NCBI RefSeq assembly: GCF_002849715.1
Contig: NZ_CP018863.1
Span: 4,340,001-4,404,000, forward strand
Length of the DNA: 64,000 bases
Reading direction: 5' to 3'
From: Arthrobacter crystallopoietes
GTDB taxonomy: Bacteria; Actinomycetota; Actinomycetes; Actinomycetales; Micrococcaceae
Positions within the stretch are counted from its first letter, which is position 1. Every line of letters begins with the position of its first letter. A program made the position numbers and the translations under genes. Under the pieces are notes generated by a model, which did no database searches, had not been told where the DNA came from, and was given only the letters and a program-made list of their open reading frames with translations. Positions 1 through 7,990 of this stretch are shown here, in pieces.

Positions 1-1387
1 CAACCGTTGCCGTGTGCGAAAGCCGCAACTCGGTCTTGAGCAGCTCGGCTGAAACCTCAGAATTCAATTCGTGCCCCCAACGCCCCAGCCGCTCCCTTTG
101 TGCCGTTCTGGCTGCGCGCACCCGTGCCGCAACGGTACGGCTCGCTTCCTGCACCGCGGCACCGGCCATGTCGGCCAGTGACAGCCGGTTGAGCCGCAGC
201 TGAAGGTCTATGCGGTCTATTAGGGGTTTGGACAGCTTGCCGAAGTACCGGCGGCGTTGCATGGGCGTGCAGCTGCACTCCAGTCCTTTGCCGCTGGCCA
301 TCCCGCAGGGACAGGGATTTGCAGCCAGCACCAGCTGGAAGCGGGCGGGATAGGCAGCCGTCCCCGCTGCCCGGTGGAGTACGAGGTTCCCGCTCTCCAG
401 CGGCTGTCGCAGCGCATCCAATACGGCGCGGTCATATTCGGGCGCCTCGTCGAGGAAGAGGACGCCGCGGTGTGCCCGGGATGCGGCACCGGGGCGCGGG
501 ACTCCGGAACCACCGCCGATGATGGAAGCAGTGGTGGCCGTGTGATGGGGGTTCTCGAATGGCGGGCGCCGCAGCAACTGGGTCAAATGCGCGGCTGTAT
601 TGCTCAGGGAATGGACCGCCGTGACCTCCATGGCATGGTGGTCCGGCAGGTCCGGCAGCAGACCGGGTAGGCGCTCCGCGAGCATCGTCTTGCCGGCCCC
701 GGGAGGCCCGACGAGCATGACGTGGTGCCCGCCTGCGGCCGCAACCTCCATGGCAGTCCTGGCTTCGTGTTGGCCTGCGATGTCTGCCATGTCGGGTTCG
801 CGGCAATCACCCGCTGGCGGGCTCTCACGCCTGGTGGGAGTTTCCTCAGCCCCGCCCGTCGGGAGCAGCAGCGGGACGGGATCCGCGCCGTAGGCAAGGA
901 GCAGTTCAGCCAGAGTTCCATAACTCCGGACCTTGACGCCCGGTACCAGTTCCGCTTCCGCCCGGTTAGCCGCCGCCACGACCACCTCTGGGTGGCCGTC
1001 ATCAACTGCTGCCATGACGGCCGGCAATACTCCCCGGATGGGTCTCAGCCTGCCGTCGAGTCCCAGCTCGGAAAGGAACACGGTCCCGCCGCTTGGCCGA
1101 ACATCACCGGCTGCCTGCAGGGCGGACATTAGGATTGCCAGATCGAAGCCCGAGCCCTTTTTCGGCAATGAGGCCGGGATCAGGTTCACGGTGATTTTGC
1201 GCCGGCTCAGCGGGATTCCGGCGTTCTTCGCCGCCGCCTTAATCCGGTCCTTCGCCTCATTCAGGGACGCGTCCGGCAATCCGAGAAGGACAAATGCCGG
1301 CAGGGTCTGGCCTATGTCTGCTTCCACCTCGACCATGTGCCCCGACAGGCCCACCAGTGCCACGGAGAATGTTCTGCCCAGTCCCAT
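1..1387 (-). CDS. comM: Mg-chelatase-like AAA+ ATPase ComM/YifB, partial at left edge
   Basis: ComM-family AAA+ ATPase; in naturally competent bacteria it is a hexameric helicase acting in branch migration of incoming DNA, and its role in most actinobacteria is unknown. The frame is open from an ATG at 1387 to the left edge (462 codons), so the C-terminus is missing. The N-terminal ComM domain is clear (start MGLGRTFSVALVGL, then PDASLNEAKDRI). A Walker A motif GPPGAGKT lies at residues 227-234 and a Walker B motif LFLDEAPEY at 310-318; the E. coli protein has DELPEF there. The start codon shares one base with the yraN stop (TGATG), so the two genes are translationally coupled. In actinobacteria dprA usually follows, which would lie beyond the window. 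Confidence 0.93.
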   Translation of the reverse strand, partial: MGLGRTFSVALVGLSGHMVEVEADIGQTLPAFVLLGLPDASLNEAKDRIKAAAKNAGIPLSRRKITVNLIPASLPKKGSGFDLAILMSALQAAGDVRPSGGTVFLSELGLDGRLRPIRGVLPAVMAAVDDGHPEVVVAAANRAEAELVPGVKVRSYGTLAELLLAYGADPVPLLLPTGGAEETPTRRESPPAGDCREPDMADIAGQHEARTAMEVAAAGGHHVMLVGPPGAGKTMLAERLPGLLPDLPDHHAMEVTAVHSLSNTAAHLTQLLRRPPFENPHHTATTASIIGGGSGVPRPGAASRAHRGVLFLDEAPEYDRAVLDALRQPLESGNLVLHRAAGTAAYPARFQLVLAANPCPCGMASGKGLECSCTPMQRRRYFGKLSKPLIDRIDLQLRLNRLSLADMAGAAVQEASRTVAARVRAARTAQRERLGRWGHELNSEVSAELLKTELRLSHTATV

Positions 1388-1743
1388 CAGCCCACGGCCT
1401 TCACATGCTCGATGACCGGAGGGGTCTGCCCGTCATCGAGAATGGCTACCGCATCGATGCGGTAACCGGTGCCCGACATGCCGTGCGCACGCAACCATTG
1501 CAGAGTGAGGATCTGCAGTCGCTGCACCTTGGCTGGCGTAATCGCCTCGAGGGGATGCCCGTAGTCCGGGCTCCGCCGCGTTTTGACCTCGGAAACGACA
1601 ACGGTTGCCCCTTCCAGGGCAACGATATCGATCTCCCCCGCGCCGGAACGCCAATTCCGGTCCACGACCCGTTGCCCCGCCTGCTCCAAATATCTGGCGG
1701 CTAGGTCTTCGCCGTCTTTGCCCAGTTTGTCTTTGGCTCTCAT
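1387..1743 (-). CDS. yraN: YraN/UPF0102 family nuclease-like protein
   Basis: Small 118-aa UPF0102 protein with a predicted PD-(D/E)XK endonuclease fold. The motif GEID (E37, D39) followed by SEVKTR (E52, K54) gives the D-x(n)-E-x-K arrangement of that fold. The substrate is unknown; members sit near comM/dprA or rnhB in many genomes, which suggests a DNA-processing role (inference). Length fits the family. Its stop overlaps the comM start by one base. About 130 bases without a gene separate it from the upstream DUF2469 gene, so it may have its own promoter. Confidence 0.9.
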   Translation of the reverse strand: MRAKDKLGKDGEDLAARYLEQAGQRVVDRNWRSGAGEIDIVALEGATVVVSEVKTRRSPDYGHPLEAITPAKVQRLQILTLQWLRAHGMSGTGYRIDAVAILDDGQTPPVIEHVKAVG

Positions 1744-1873
1744 ACCCCCAGCGTGGCGGCACGGTGCGCCACGGCACAGGAGCTACGGGTCTTATGTGGA
1801 CGTTGAATCTGACCGTGATTGCTGTGCAGGAAAAGTGCCAAGTCCACCGGGCGGCCGGCAGGCGGGGAAAACG

Positions 1874-2200
1874 CTAGTTGCCGAGGTCTGCGTCCTTGGG
1901 CAACGTCAGGTCATCGGTCTTGGTCAACTCTTCAATGTTCACGTCTTTGAAAGTCAGCACGCGGACCTTCTTGACGAAACGTGCCGAGCGGTAAATGTCC
2001 CAGACCCAGGCATCCTGCAGGGTCAGGTCGAAGTAGATCTCGCCATCGGCGGAACGGGCCTGCAGATCAACGTGGTTGGCCAGGTAGAACCGCCGCTCGG
2101 TCTCCACAACATAGCTGAACAGACCTGCAACGTCCCGGTATTCGCGGTAGAGCTGCAGCTCCATGTCCGTCTCATAGTTCTCAAGATCTTCGGCGCTCAT
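1874..2200 (-). CDS. DUF2469 family protein
   Basis: A 108-aa conserved actinobacterial protein, recognisable from its N-terminus MSAEDLENYETDMEL and the central FSYVVETERRFYLANHV segment. No enzymatic motif is visible; it is acidic, soluble and has no signal peptide. In actinobacteria it almost always follows rnhB and lepB, as here, so a link to RNase HII or signal peptidase expression is possible but unproven. The gap to rnhB is 88 bases. Family assignment is by sequence recognition; function is not known. Confidence 0.88.
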   Translation of the reverse strand: MSAEDLENYETDMELQLYREYRDVAGLFSYVVETERRFYLANHVDLQARSADGEIYFDLTLQDAWVWDIYRSARFVKKVRVLTFKDVNIEELTKTDDLTLPKDADLGN

Positions 2201-2288
2201 GCCACCATCTTCTCGCAGTTCGGGTAGGTCTGTGTTCCCCGCCGGACTTCGACCCTCACGGGAGGCGATTTCGGCGGGCGAAAAACGG

Positions 2289-3002
2289 TCAGAGCGGTCC
2301 TGCTCCGCTCAGTTCAACAGCGGCCATGGCCGGGCTGTCCGGGGTCAGCCGCCAGCTCTGCCTGTGCTGGTTTGAAGGTCCCTTGTCCACAATGGCCGCG
2401 CGGTGGCTGCCGGTAGCGTAGCCCTTGTTGGCCTCCCAGCCATACGCTGGATACTCATCCGCAAGCTTTATCATCATTGCGTCGCGTTCCACCTTGGCCA
2501 GGACACTGGCGGCAGCCACACTGAGGCACTGCAGATCGGCCTTGATCTTTGTGTGCACTGGCACGTCGCAGCCGGCGCCGTCGGTTACCTCGAAGAGCGA
2601 TGCCTGTGGCTGTGCCGAGAGCCAGTCATAGTTACCGTCCAGGATCACGACATCCGGCCGGGCTACGGCAAGAACCTGCAGCCAGGCGCGGGTTCCGGCC
2701 AAGCGCAGCGCGGCCATCAGCCCCAGGCTGTCAATCTCGGCAGGGGAAGCATGGCCAACACCGTAGGCGGCGGCCCAGGTCCGGATCACCGGCACGAGAG
2801 CTTCGCGGTCAGGGGCGGTCAGCAGTTTGCTGTCGCGCACACCTTTGAGCGCCTTGGCGGTGGTGGCGTCGATCAGGACCATGCCCACGGAGACGGGGCC
2901 GGCCAAGGCTCCACGGCCAACTTCATCCGCACCGGCAATCAGCCGGTGGCCCTGCGCCTTGAACGAACGCTCGAAGCGCAGATGTGCGTCCTTCGGCGTC
3001 AT
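2289..3002 (-). CDS. rnhB: Ribonuclease HII
   Basis: Removes ribonucleotides and RNA primers from RNA-DNA hybrids in the cytoplasm. The 237-aa product carries the RNase HII signature GADEVGRGALAGPV (D26, E27 are metal ligands), the strand VVILDGN (D122), and KADLQ...VAAASVLAKVERD (D173 region), completing the D-E-D-D active site. Length is normal. The ATG overlaps the stop codon of the upstream signal peptidase gene (ATGA), so they are co-transcribed and coupled. The C-terminal 25 residues after the last conserved region are typical of actinobacterial versions. Confidence 0.96.
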   Translation of the reverse strand: MTPKDAHLRFERSFKAQGHRLIAGADEVGRGALAGPVSVGMVLIDATTAKALKGVRDSKLLTAPDREALVPVIRTWAAAYGVGHASPAEIDSLGLMAALRLAGTRAWLQVLAVARPDVVILDGNYDWLSAQPQASLFEVTDGAGCDVPVHTKIKADLQCLSVAAASVLAKVERDAMMIKLADEYPAYGWEANKGYATGSHRAAIVDKGPSNQHRQSWRLTPDSPAMAAVELSGAGPL

Positions 3003-3754
3003 CGGCTGGCCCCCTGTGCCGGCTCGGTTTCCTCTACGGAGCCTGATTCCTGGCCGGGGTTCGCTTCATCCGGAGCCGGGACGGCGTCGAAGACCTCCGG
3101 GTAGCTGCCCAGCACACTCATCCGGCCCAACGGCCAGGCGATCACGGCTGCCCTGCCTTCCACCGCGTCAATGTCAATGAATCCGCCGGATTCCTCGTCG
3201 CGGTGTTCGCGGGAATCGGCCGAGTGGTTCCGGTTATCCCCCATGACCCAGATTTTACCCTCGGGAACAACGACGTCGAAGGGCTGGCGGGAATTGTCGG
3301 ATTCCGGGTGCAGGTACGGCTCATTGAGCGGATACCCGTTCACGGTAATCCGCCCGTCGGCATCGCAGCAGACCACGCGGTCGCCGCTGACACCGATCAC
3401 GCGCTTGACCAGATGCTGCTGTGAGCTGTCCGGCAGCAGCCCAACAAAGGTGAGGGCCTGCTGGAACCAGCTATCGCCGTCGTTAGATTCCGCCGGAGGC
3501 AACCAGCTCAGGTCGTCCTGGAAGACAACGACGTCCCCGCGCTTGAGGCTGAACGGCTCAGGCACCAGCAGATTGACGAAGATGCGATCGTTGACCTCCA
3601 AGGTGTTTTCCATGGAAGTAGACGGGATGTAGAAGGCCCGAAACAGGAAGGTCTTGATCAGGAACGACAACAACAGGGCTACCGCCACGATGACCGCGAT
3701 TTCGCGCAGCCAGGCCAGAACCGGGTTTTTCCGTTTGCCTGCCGCCTGCTCCAT
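2999..3754 (-). CDS. lepB: Signal peptidase I, first copy (next to rnhB)
   Basis: Membrane-bound type I signal peptidase that cleaves signal peptides on the outer face of the membrane. After a basic N-terminus there is one transmembrane segment (about residues 15-32), then YIPSTSMENTL with the nucleophile Ser (S47 from this start) and HLVKRVIGVSGD with the general-base Lys (K117); the late motif GDNRNHSADSR is also present. Start: the frame has a GTG at 3760 overlapping the upstream stop, but AAAGGA lies about 8 bases before the ATG at 3754, which I prefer. The protein is 251 aa with a Glu/Pro-rich tail. It is a paralogue of the gene immediately upstream. Confidence 0.93.
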   Translation of the reverse strand: MEQAAGKRKNPVLAWLREIAVIVAVALLLSFLIKTFLFRAFYIPSTSMENTLEVNDRIFVNLLVPEPFSLKRGDVVVFQDDLSWLPPAESNDGDSWFQQALTFVGLLPDSSQQHLVKRVIGVSGDRVVCCDADGRITVNGYPLNEPYLHPESDNSRQPFDVVVPEGKIWVMGDNRNHSADSREHRDEESGGFIDIDAVEGRAAVIAWPLGRMSVLGSYPEVFDAVPAPDEANPGQESGSVEETEPAQGASR

Positions 3755-3756
3755 GT

Positions 3757-4473
3757 TCACTTTCCTTTGTCCGTTTCGGGATCGATGCCAAGAGCGGTCC
3801 GCTCCAGCGGGCCGGACCGTTCCAGCGGCCAGACAATTTCCATCGGCCTGCCGATTACCCTTTCCAAGGGAACCATACCGCCACCGGGTGCACCCAGCAG
3901 TACACGCGAGTCAGCTGAGATAGACCGGTGGTCCCCCATCAACCACAACCTATCGTGGGGCACCTCAACCGAGAACTCCTGTGCACTGGGGGCGTCTCCG
4001 GGATACACATACTCTTCAGTAACAGCTTCCCCATTTATCACTAGTCGGCCGTCCGGCGCACAGCATTCCACGGTGTCGCCCGGAAGCCCGATAACCCGCT
4101 TGATGTAAACCGTATCGCTGCCGATGAGGCCAAGCCATTGCCCCAGCCCGAGCAGCGCGTCGACGTAGGCGGGGTTTCCGCTGTCGAAGGGCGCAAAGGA
4201 GCCGCGGCCGTCGAAAACCACCAGGTCGCCCCGTTCGATGGGTCCGAAGGCATAATCAGTTCGGGAGACGAGTACCCGGTCGCCGGTGTCCAGCAGCGGC
4301 TCCATCGAATCCGAGGGGATATAGTAAACGTCGATCAGGGTAGCGCGCACCACTGCGCTGAGCACGATTGCCGCGGCGAGCACAGCTAAGACAAAACGCC
4401 AGCCCGGGAATCCGGACCGGCGTTTTGTATGTTCCCCGGACGACGCCCGGGGAACTGGGATTTCTTGCACCAC
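3757..4473 (-). CDS. lepB: Signal peptidase I, second copy (next to rplS)
   Basis: Second type I signal peptidase of a tandem pair, 238 aa. It has a single transmembrane helix (about residues 26-45), the nucleophile motif YIPSDSMEPLL (S56), the lysine motif YIKRVIGLPGD (K125) and GDHRSISADSR near the end. It differs from its neighbour in the N-terminal 25 residues and in the insert between catalytic Ser and Lys, so the two may favour different preproteins (inference). It lies 30 bases downstream of rplS; its stop overlaps the start region of the other lepB. Confidence 0.94.
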   Translation of the reverse strand: MVQEIPVPRASSGEHTKRRSGFPGWRFVLAVLAAAIVLSAVVRATLIDVYYIPSDSMEPLLDTGDRVLVSRTDYAFGPIERGDLVVFDGRGSFAPFDSGNPAYVDALLGLGQWLGLIGSDTVYIKRVIGLPGDTVECCAPDGRLVINGEAVTEEYVYPGDAPSAQEFSVEVPHDRLWLMGDHRSISADSRVLLGAPGGGMVPLERVIGRPMEIVWPLERSGPLERTALGIDPETDKGK

Positions 4474-4503
4474 TTAGTTCAAGCTGCCCTAGGAAAAGGG
4501 AGG

Positions 4504-4863
4504 CTACTTGGCAGTGCCGAAGTCGCGCTTTTCCTTGATCTTGGCAGCCTTGCCGTGGCGGTCGCGCATGTAGTACAGCTTGGCACGGCGAACGTCACCC
4601 TTGGTCAGAACTTCGATCTTGTCGATGATCGGAGAGTGAACCGGGAAGGTACGCTCCACGCCGACGCCGAAGGAAACCTTGCGGACGGTGAACGTCTCGC
4701 GGACGCCGTCGCCCTGGCGGCCCATCACGAAGCCCTGGAAAACCTGGATACGGGCGTTCTTGCCTTCGATGATGTTGACGTGAACCTTGACGGTATCACC
4801 GGCGCGGAACTCGGGAACGTCGCTGCGCAGTGAAGCGGCGTCTACTGAATCGAGGATGTGCAT
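4504..4863 (-). CDS. rplS: 50S ribosomal protein L19
   Basis: Ribosomal protein L19, located at the 30S-50S interface. The 119-aa product starts [13 protein letters not shown] and ends with the conserved [19 protein letters not shown] region. The frame stays open far upstream, but the ATG at 4863 matches the family start and has the Shine-Dalgarno AGGAG about 8 bases before it. The 232-base gap to trmD contains a hairpin (4960-4988), so rplS probably has its own promoter or leader rather than simple read-through from trmD. Confidence 0.97.
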   Translation of the reverse strand: MHILDSVDAASLRSDVPEFRAGDTVKVHVNIIEGKNARIQVFQGFVMGRQGDGVRETFTVRKVSFGVGVERTFPVHSPIIDKIEVLTKGDVRRAKLYYMRDRHGKAAKIKEKRDFGTAK

Positions 4864-4959
4864 TGTTATCACTCCTGGTGAACGCCACAGGTCATCCACT
4901 TTGGTCACGGCTGAGGGTCCGGCGCGCGGCAGGACCATCAATACCGAAAGATCTGATAA

Positions 4960-4988
4960 ACCGGCGCGTCCGGAAATGGTGCGCCGGT
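4960..4988 (-). terminator. Hairpin between trmD and rplS (terminator or rplS leader)
   Basis: Arms ACCGGCGC (4960-4967) and GCGCCGGT (4981-4988) pair perfectly over 8 bp around a 13-base loop. Read on the minus strand the stem is followed by TTTATC, a weak U-tract. It could end the rimM-trmD transcript or act as an L19 leader structure; sequence alone does not decide. Confidence 0.45.
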
Positions 4989-5095
4989 GTGTCTGGCTGT
5001 TGGCTCCACGCCCCCTGTGGCAGGCGCGACCCCAGCAAACACAAGTCTTCATTTTGCCACACCGCGGCGGGCACCGCCAATTGAACCGGCTGGCG

Positions 5096-5887
5096 TCAGC
5101 GGTCGGCTGGGCTCTGCGCGATGCCGCTGGCCGAAACGGTGTAGCCCTGGCTGTCGAGCAAGGCCTTGTCCGCTTTGTCCAGCGTGCCGGGATCCAGCCG
5201 GGCAATCAGATCCGGGCGGCGGCGGAGCGTGCGCAGCAGTTGCTCATCGCGCCGGAACCGGGCGATCTTGGCGTGGTTGCCGCTGAGCAGCACCTCGGGA
5301 ACCTCTTTGTCCCGCCACTGCGAAGGCTTGGTGTACACGGGGTACTCGAGCAGGCCGTCGGAGTGCGATTCCTCGACCAGGGACTCGGGGTTGCCCACCA
5401 CGCCCGGAACCAGGCGGCCGATGGCCTCCACCATCGCGAGAACGGCCACTTCCCCGCCGTTGAGGACATAGTCCCCCAGACTCATCGGCCGGACCGTAAA
5501 TCTCTCCTGGGCCCAGTCCAGCACCCGCTCGTCGATACCTTCGTACCGGCCGCAGGCGAAGACCAGATGTTCTTCCTCCGCGAGCTCATGGGCGGCCGCC
5601 TGTGTGAAAACTTCTCCGGCCGGAGACGGCACGATCAGCACGGGCCGGCGGGATTCGTCCGCAGGCAGCACGGATTCGAGGGCCTGGGCCCAGGGTTCGG
5701 GCTTCATCACCATGCCGGCGCCGCCGCCGTACGGCGTGTCATCCACCGTGCGGTGTTTGTCCGTCGTGAAGTCCCGCAGGTCGTGCACGTCCAGCTGCAG
5801 CAGTCCGTCCTGGCGTGCCTTGCCGATCAGGGAGAGCTCCAGGGCCGCCAGATATTCGGGAAAAATGCTAACGACGTCGATGCGCAC
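5096..5887 (-). CDS. trmD: tRNA (guanine37-N1)-methyltransferase
   Basis: SPOUT-family enzyme that methylates N1 of G37 in tRNAs reading CNN-type codons, preventing +1 frameshifting; it uses S-adenosylmethionine and works as a dimer. The 263-aa product has the typical start [13 protein letters not shown], the [15 protein letters not shown] loop (about 51-64), the knot segment [11 protein letters not shown] (112-122) and [12 protein letters not shown] (135-146), and [15 protein letters not shown] in the catalytic domain. It begins with GTG at 5887, directly abutting the rimM stop at 5888, the usual rimM-trmD coupling. Confidence 0.97.
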   Translation of the reverse strand: MRIDVVSIFPEYLAALELSLIGKARQDGLLQLDVHDLRDFTTDKHRTVDDTPYGGGAGMVMKPEPWAQALESVLPADESRRPVLIVPSPAGEVFTQAAAHELAEEEHLVFACGRYEGIDERVLDWAQERFTVRPMSLGDYVLNGGEVAVLAMVEAIGRLVPGVVGNPESLVEESHSDGLLEYPVYTKPSQWRDKEVPEVLLSGNHAKIARFRRDEQLLRTLRRRPDLIARLDPGTLDKADKALLDSQGYTVSASGIAQSPADR

Positions 5888-6436
5888 TTAGCGCTCCCCC
5901 TCGCCGTCGTCGGGGGTGCTTTGGCTCTCGGCGGAGTTGAGCTCGAAAAGACCTGCGGGCGGGGTGACCCGGATGAAACCGGCCGCTACGTCGACTTCGG
6001 GGACAATCTGCTCCACGAAGGGAACCAGGACTTCGTCGCCGTTGGCTGCGGTGACGACCAGCAGGTCCTGGGCCGGAAGGGTGTTCAGGGCGGCGACCTT
6101 GCCGACTTCCTGTCCATCCACCAGCACGCGCAGGCCAACCAGCTCATGTTCGTACCAGGCGTCTTCGTCGTCGTCGACATCTTCCGTATCGACGAACAGC
6201 TTGGCGCCGCGGAGTTCCTCGGCCCCGTTCCGGTCAACCACTTCCGCAAAGCCCAGCAGCAGGATGTCCTTGTTCCAACGGGCCGATTCAACTGTCAACG
6301 GCCCCAGGCGCGCCGGCTCAACGACAAAGGCGGTGCCCGGAACAAAGCGCTCCTCCGGCGCATCGGTCATCACCTGGACGGTGACCTCGCCTCGAATGCC
6401 GTGGGGTTTGCCAATCCGCGCAACCTGGACCTGCAT
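5888..6436 (-). CDS. rimM: 16S rRNA processing factor RimM
   Basis: 30S maturation factor that binds S19 and assists 16S rRNA processing. The 182-aa product begins MQVQVARIGKPHGIRGEVTV, the family hallmark, and has a PRC-barrel C-terminal half (about 100-175). The frame is open upstream, but the ATG at 6436 has AGGAG 7 bases before it and matches the family N-terminus. A strong terminator (6482-6526) sits just upstream, separating rimM-trmD from khpA-rpsP, so the canonical operon appears split here. Confidence 0.95.
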   Translation of the reverse strand: MQVQVARIGKPHGIRGEVTVQVMTDAPEERFVPGTAFVVEPARLGPLTVESARWNKDILLLGFAEVVDRNGAEELRGAKLFVDTEDVDDDEDAWYEHELVGLRVLVDGQEVGKVAALNTLPAQDLLVVTAANGDEVLVPFVEQIVPEVDVAAGFIRVTPPAGLFELNSAESQSTPDDGEGER

Positions 6437-6481
6437 GGAATCTCCTGTCGAACTACGTCTGAGGGTAGAAAATCGGGGCAC

Positions 6482-6526
6482 AAAAACATCCGGCCCACAC
6501 ACCATTATCTGGTGCGGGGCCGGATG
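6482..6526 (-). terminator. Strong intrinsic terminator between khpA and rimM
   Basis: On the minus strand the arms CATCCGGCCC (6526 side) and GGGCCGGATG (6496-6487 side) pair, with an inner extension GCACCA/TGGTGT around a short loop, followed by TTTTT (6486-6482). This is a textbook rho-independent terminator located between khpA and rimM, in a block that is otherwise a classic single operon. Confidence 0.85.
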
Positions 6527-6548
6527 CGATGACTGATGTGAAGCGTGC

Positions 6549-6791
6549 TCAGCGGCGGCGGTCAGTATCCACTACGTCCACGCGGACCTGCTCGCCACCG
6601 GCCAATGCGGCGATGACGGTGCGCAGTGCGCGTGCTGTGCGGCCCTGACGGCCAATGACGCGGCCCAAATCATCCTGGTGGACCCGCACCTCAATAATGT
6701 CTGAGCGGCGGTTGGTCTTTACCATGACCTTGACGTCCTCGGGACGGTCAACGATGCCACGGACCAGGTGTTCGAGCGCTTCAGCCAGCAT
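6549..6791 (-). CDS. khpA: KH-domain RNA-binding protein KhpA
   Basis: An 80-aa single KH-domain protein. The GxxG loop is VIGRQGRT (residues 45-52) in the RNA-binding helix-turn-helix. KhpA works with KhpB (Jag/EloR) as a global RNA-binding pair that affects cell division and elongation in Gram-positive bacteria; its exact role in actinobacteria is not established. The start codon at 6791 directly follows the rpsP stop (6792), so it is coupled to S16 production. The C-terminal TDRRR tail is basic. Confidence 0.93.
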   Translation of the reverse strand: MLAEALEHLVRGIVDRPEDVKVMVKTNRRSDIIEVRVHQDDLGRVIGRQGRTARALRTVIAALAGGEQVRVDVVDTDRRR

Positions 6792-7232
6792 TTACTCAGC
6801 CTTTGCGGTTTCGTCCGCAGACTCTTCGGCCGGTGCTTCTGCAGCGGCTTCGTCGGCGGCCTCTTCCTTCTTGGCCTTCGGGGTGATGGCCTCGGGGATG
6901 ATCACGGACTCCTTCTCGGGAGCAGCGAAAGCCTCCTTGGGAGCCTTGGTCTTGAGCGTGCCTTCCTGGCCCTCAATACCCTTGAACTTCTGCCAGTCAC
7001 CGGTGATCTTGAGCAGGGCGGCAACCTGCTCGGACGGCTGGGCGCCTACGCCGAGCCAGTACTGTGCACGGTCGGACTTGATGTCGATGTACGACGGCTC
7101 CTCGGTGGGGCGGTACAGCCCGATCTCCTCGATGGCACGGCCGTCGCGCTTGGCGCGGGCATCCATGACAACGATTCGGTAGTGGGCTGAGAACTTCTTG
7201 CCGAGGCGCTTAAGGCGAATCTTTACGGCCAC
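6792..7232 (-). CDS. rpsP: 30S ribosomal protein S16 with long acidic tail
   Basis: Ribosomal protein S16, needed for 30S assembly. The first 80 residues are the S16 domain ([13 protein letters not shown], then [15 protein letters not shown] and [13 protein letters not shown]). Start: a GTG at 7244 has its AGGA immediately adjacent, which is too close; the GTG at 7232 gives the canonical MAVKIR start with AGGAG about 11 bases upstream, so I use it (146 aa). A 60-residue tail rich in Ala, Glu and Lys follows the domain. Such tails occur in actinobacteria but this one is long and acidic. Confidence 0.93.
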   Translation of the reverse strand: MAVKIRLKRLGKKFSAHYRIVVMDARAKRDGRAIEEIGLYRPTEEPSYIDIKSDRAQYWLGVGAQPSEQVAALLKITGDWQKFKGIEGQEGTLKTKAPKEAFAAPEKESVIIPEAITPKAKKEEAADEAAAEAPAEESADETAKAE

Positions 7233-7433
7233 TTTAGTGGTCACTCCTGGTTCTGAAAATGGGCGAACCCGTATGTCTGCACCCGTGGGGCGGGCCGTGG
7301 TTGGGGTTCAAAGGACAAGATACTTGCACGGAGAGAGGGGCCGCGCAGATCGAGTACCTGTCTATTGTGCCAGATACAGCCCAATCCGCGCGACTCGACT
7401 CCCCGGACCTGTGCGAGCGGCTACGAAAGCCGG

Positions 7434-7916
7434 TCAGACGGACTCGGTACCGCTCCAGACGTAGAGCTGCTGGCGGCCGTCTTCTGCCGCATCCGCAGCA
7501 AGTTCGCCGATCCGCTTGACCGACTCCACCGCGGCGTCGCCGCTGAGCGGCATGTCCTCTTCGGACGCCCACGCCGCGGCGACGTCGGGCAGGACGGGGG
7601 CGCCGTCGTCGGACGTTTCGGCCAGCAGGTCGGCCAAGGCGCGGACCATCGATTCCGGCGCGACATAGAGGGTCTCGCTGGCGACGTCGGCAATGGCCAG
7701 CTCATCTTCGCCGACGGAGTGGACAGCCTGCCCTGCCAACTGGCCCAACCGTTCGATTTCCCAATCGGTGATGCCATTGATTCTCGTGTGCGGGGCATCC
7801 GGAATTTCCACCTGGGTGCCGCCTTCGCCGATGGCCTCCAGCGCTTTATCAAGTGCGGCGGCGCGCTGCACCGCGGCGTCGTGGGTGGCCACAAAAACTT
7901 CAGTAATTCCGGACAT
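7434..7916 (-). CDS. Hypothetical protein, 160 aa
   Basis: I do not recognise this protein. It starts MSGITEVFVATHDAAVQ, with the Shine-Dalgarno GGAGG about 6 bases before the ATG, so it is a real gene. It is soluble, strongly acidic and Ala-rich, with no membrane segment, signal peptide, Cys or nucleotide-binding motif. Helical heptad-like segments (VQRAAALDKALEAI; MVRALADLLAET; VKRIGELAADA) alternate with short beta-like parts. It lies between the rpsP promoter region and the catE-like gene, with 201 and 74 bases on either side, so it is likely monocistronic or follows catE. Confidence 0.7.
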   Translation of the reverse strand: MSGITEVFVATHDAAVQRAAALDKALEAIGEGGTQVEIPDAPHTRINGITDWEIERLGQLAGQAVHSVGEDELAIADVASETLYVAPESMVRALADLLAETSDDGAPVLPDVAAAWASEEDMPLSGDAAVESVKRIGELAADAAEDGRQQLYVWSGTESV

Positions 7917-7990
7917 AGCGCCTCCGCCTCGGATTGGATGCTTCTGGTTTTACCCTATCCTGCGCGGGGCCGCGGCCAAACTGCGCAGTA

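Noticed and set aside
4787..6532. Open frame of 581 codons opposite rplS-trmD-rimM
   Set aside because: It spans three real genes and the gaps between them, has no ribosome site and no recognisable domain.
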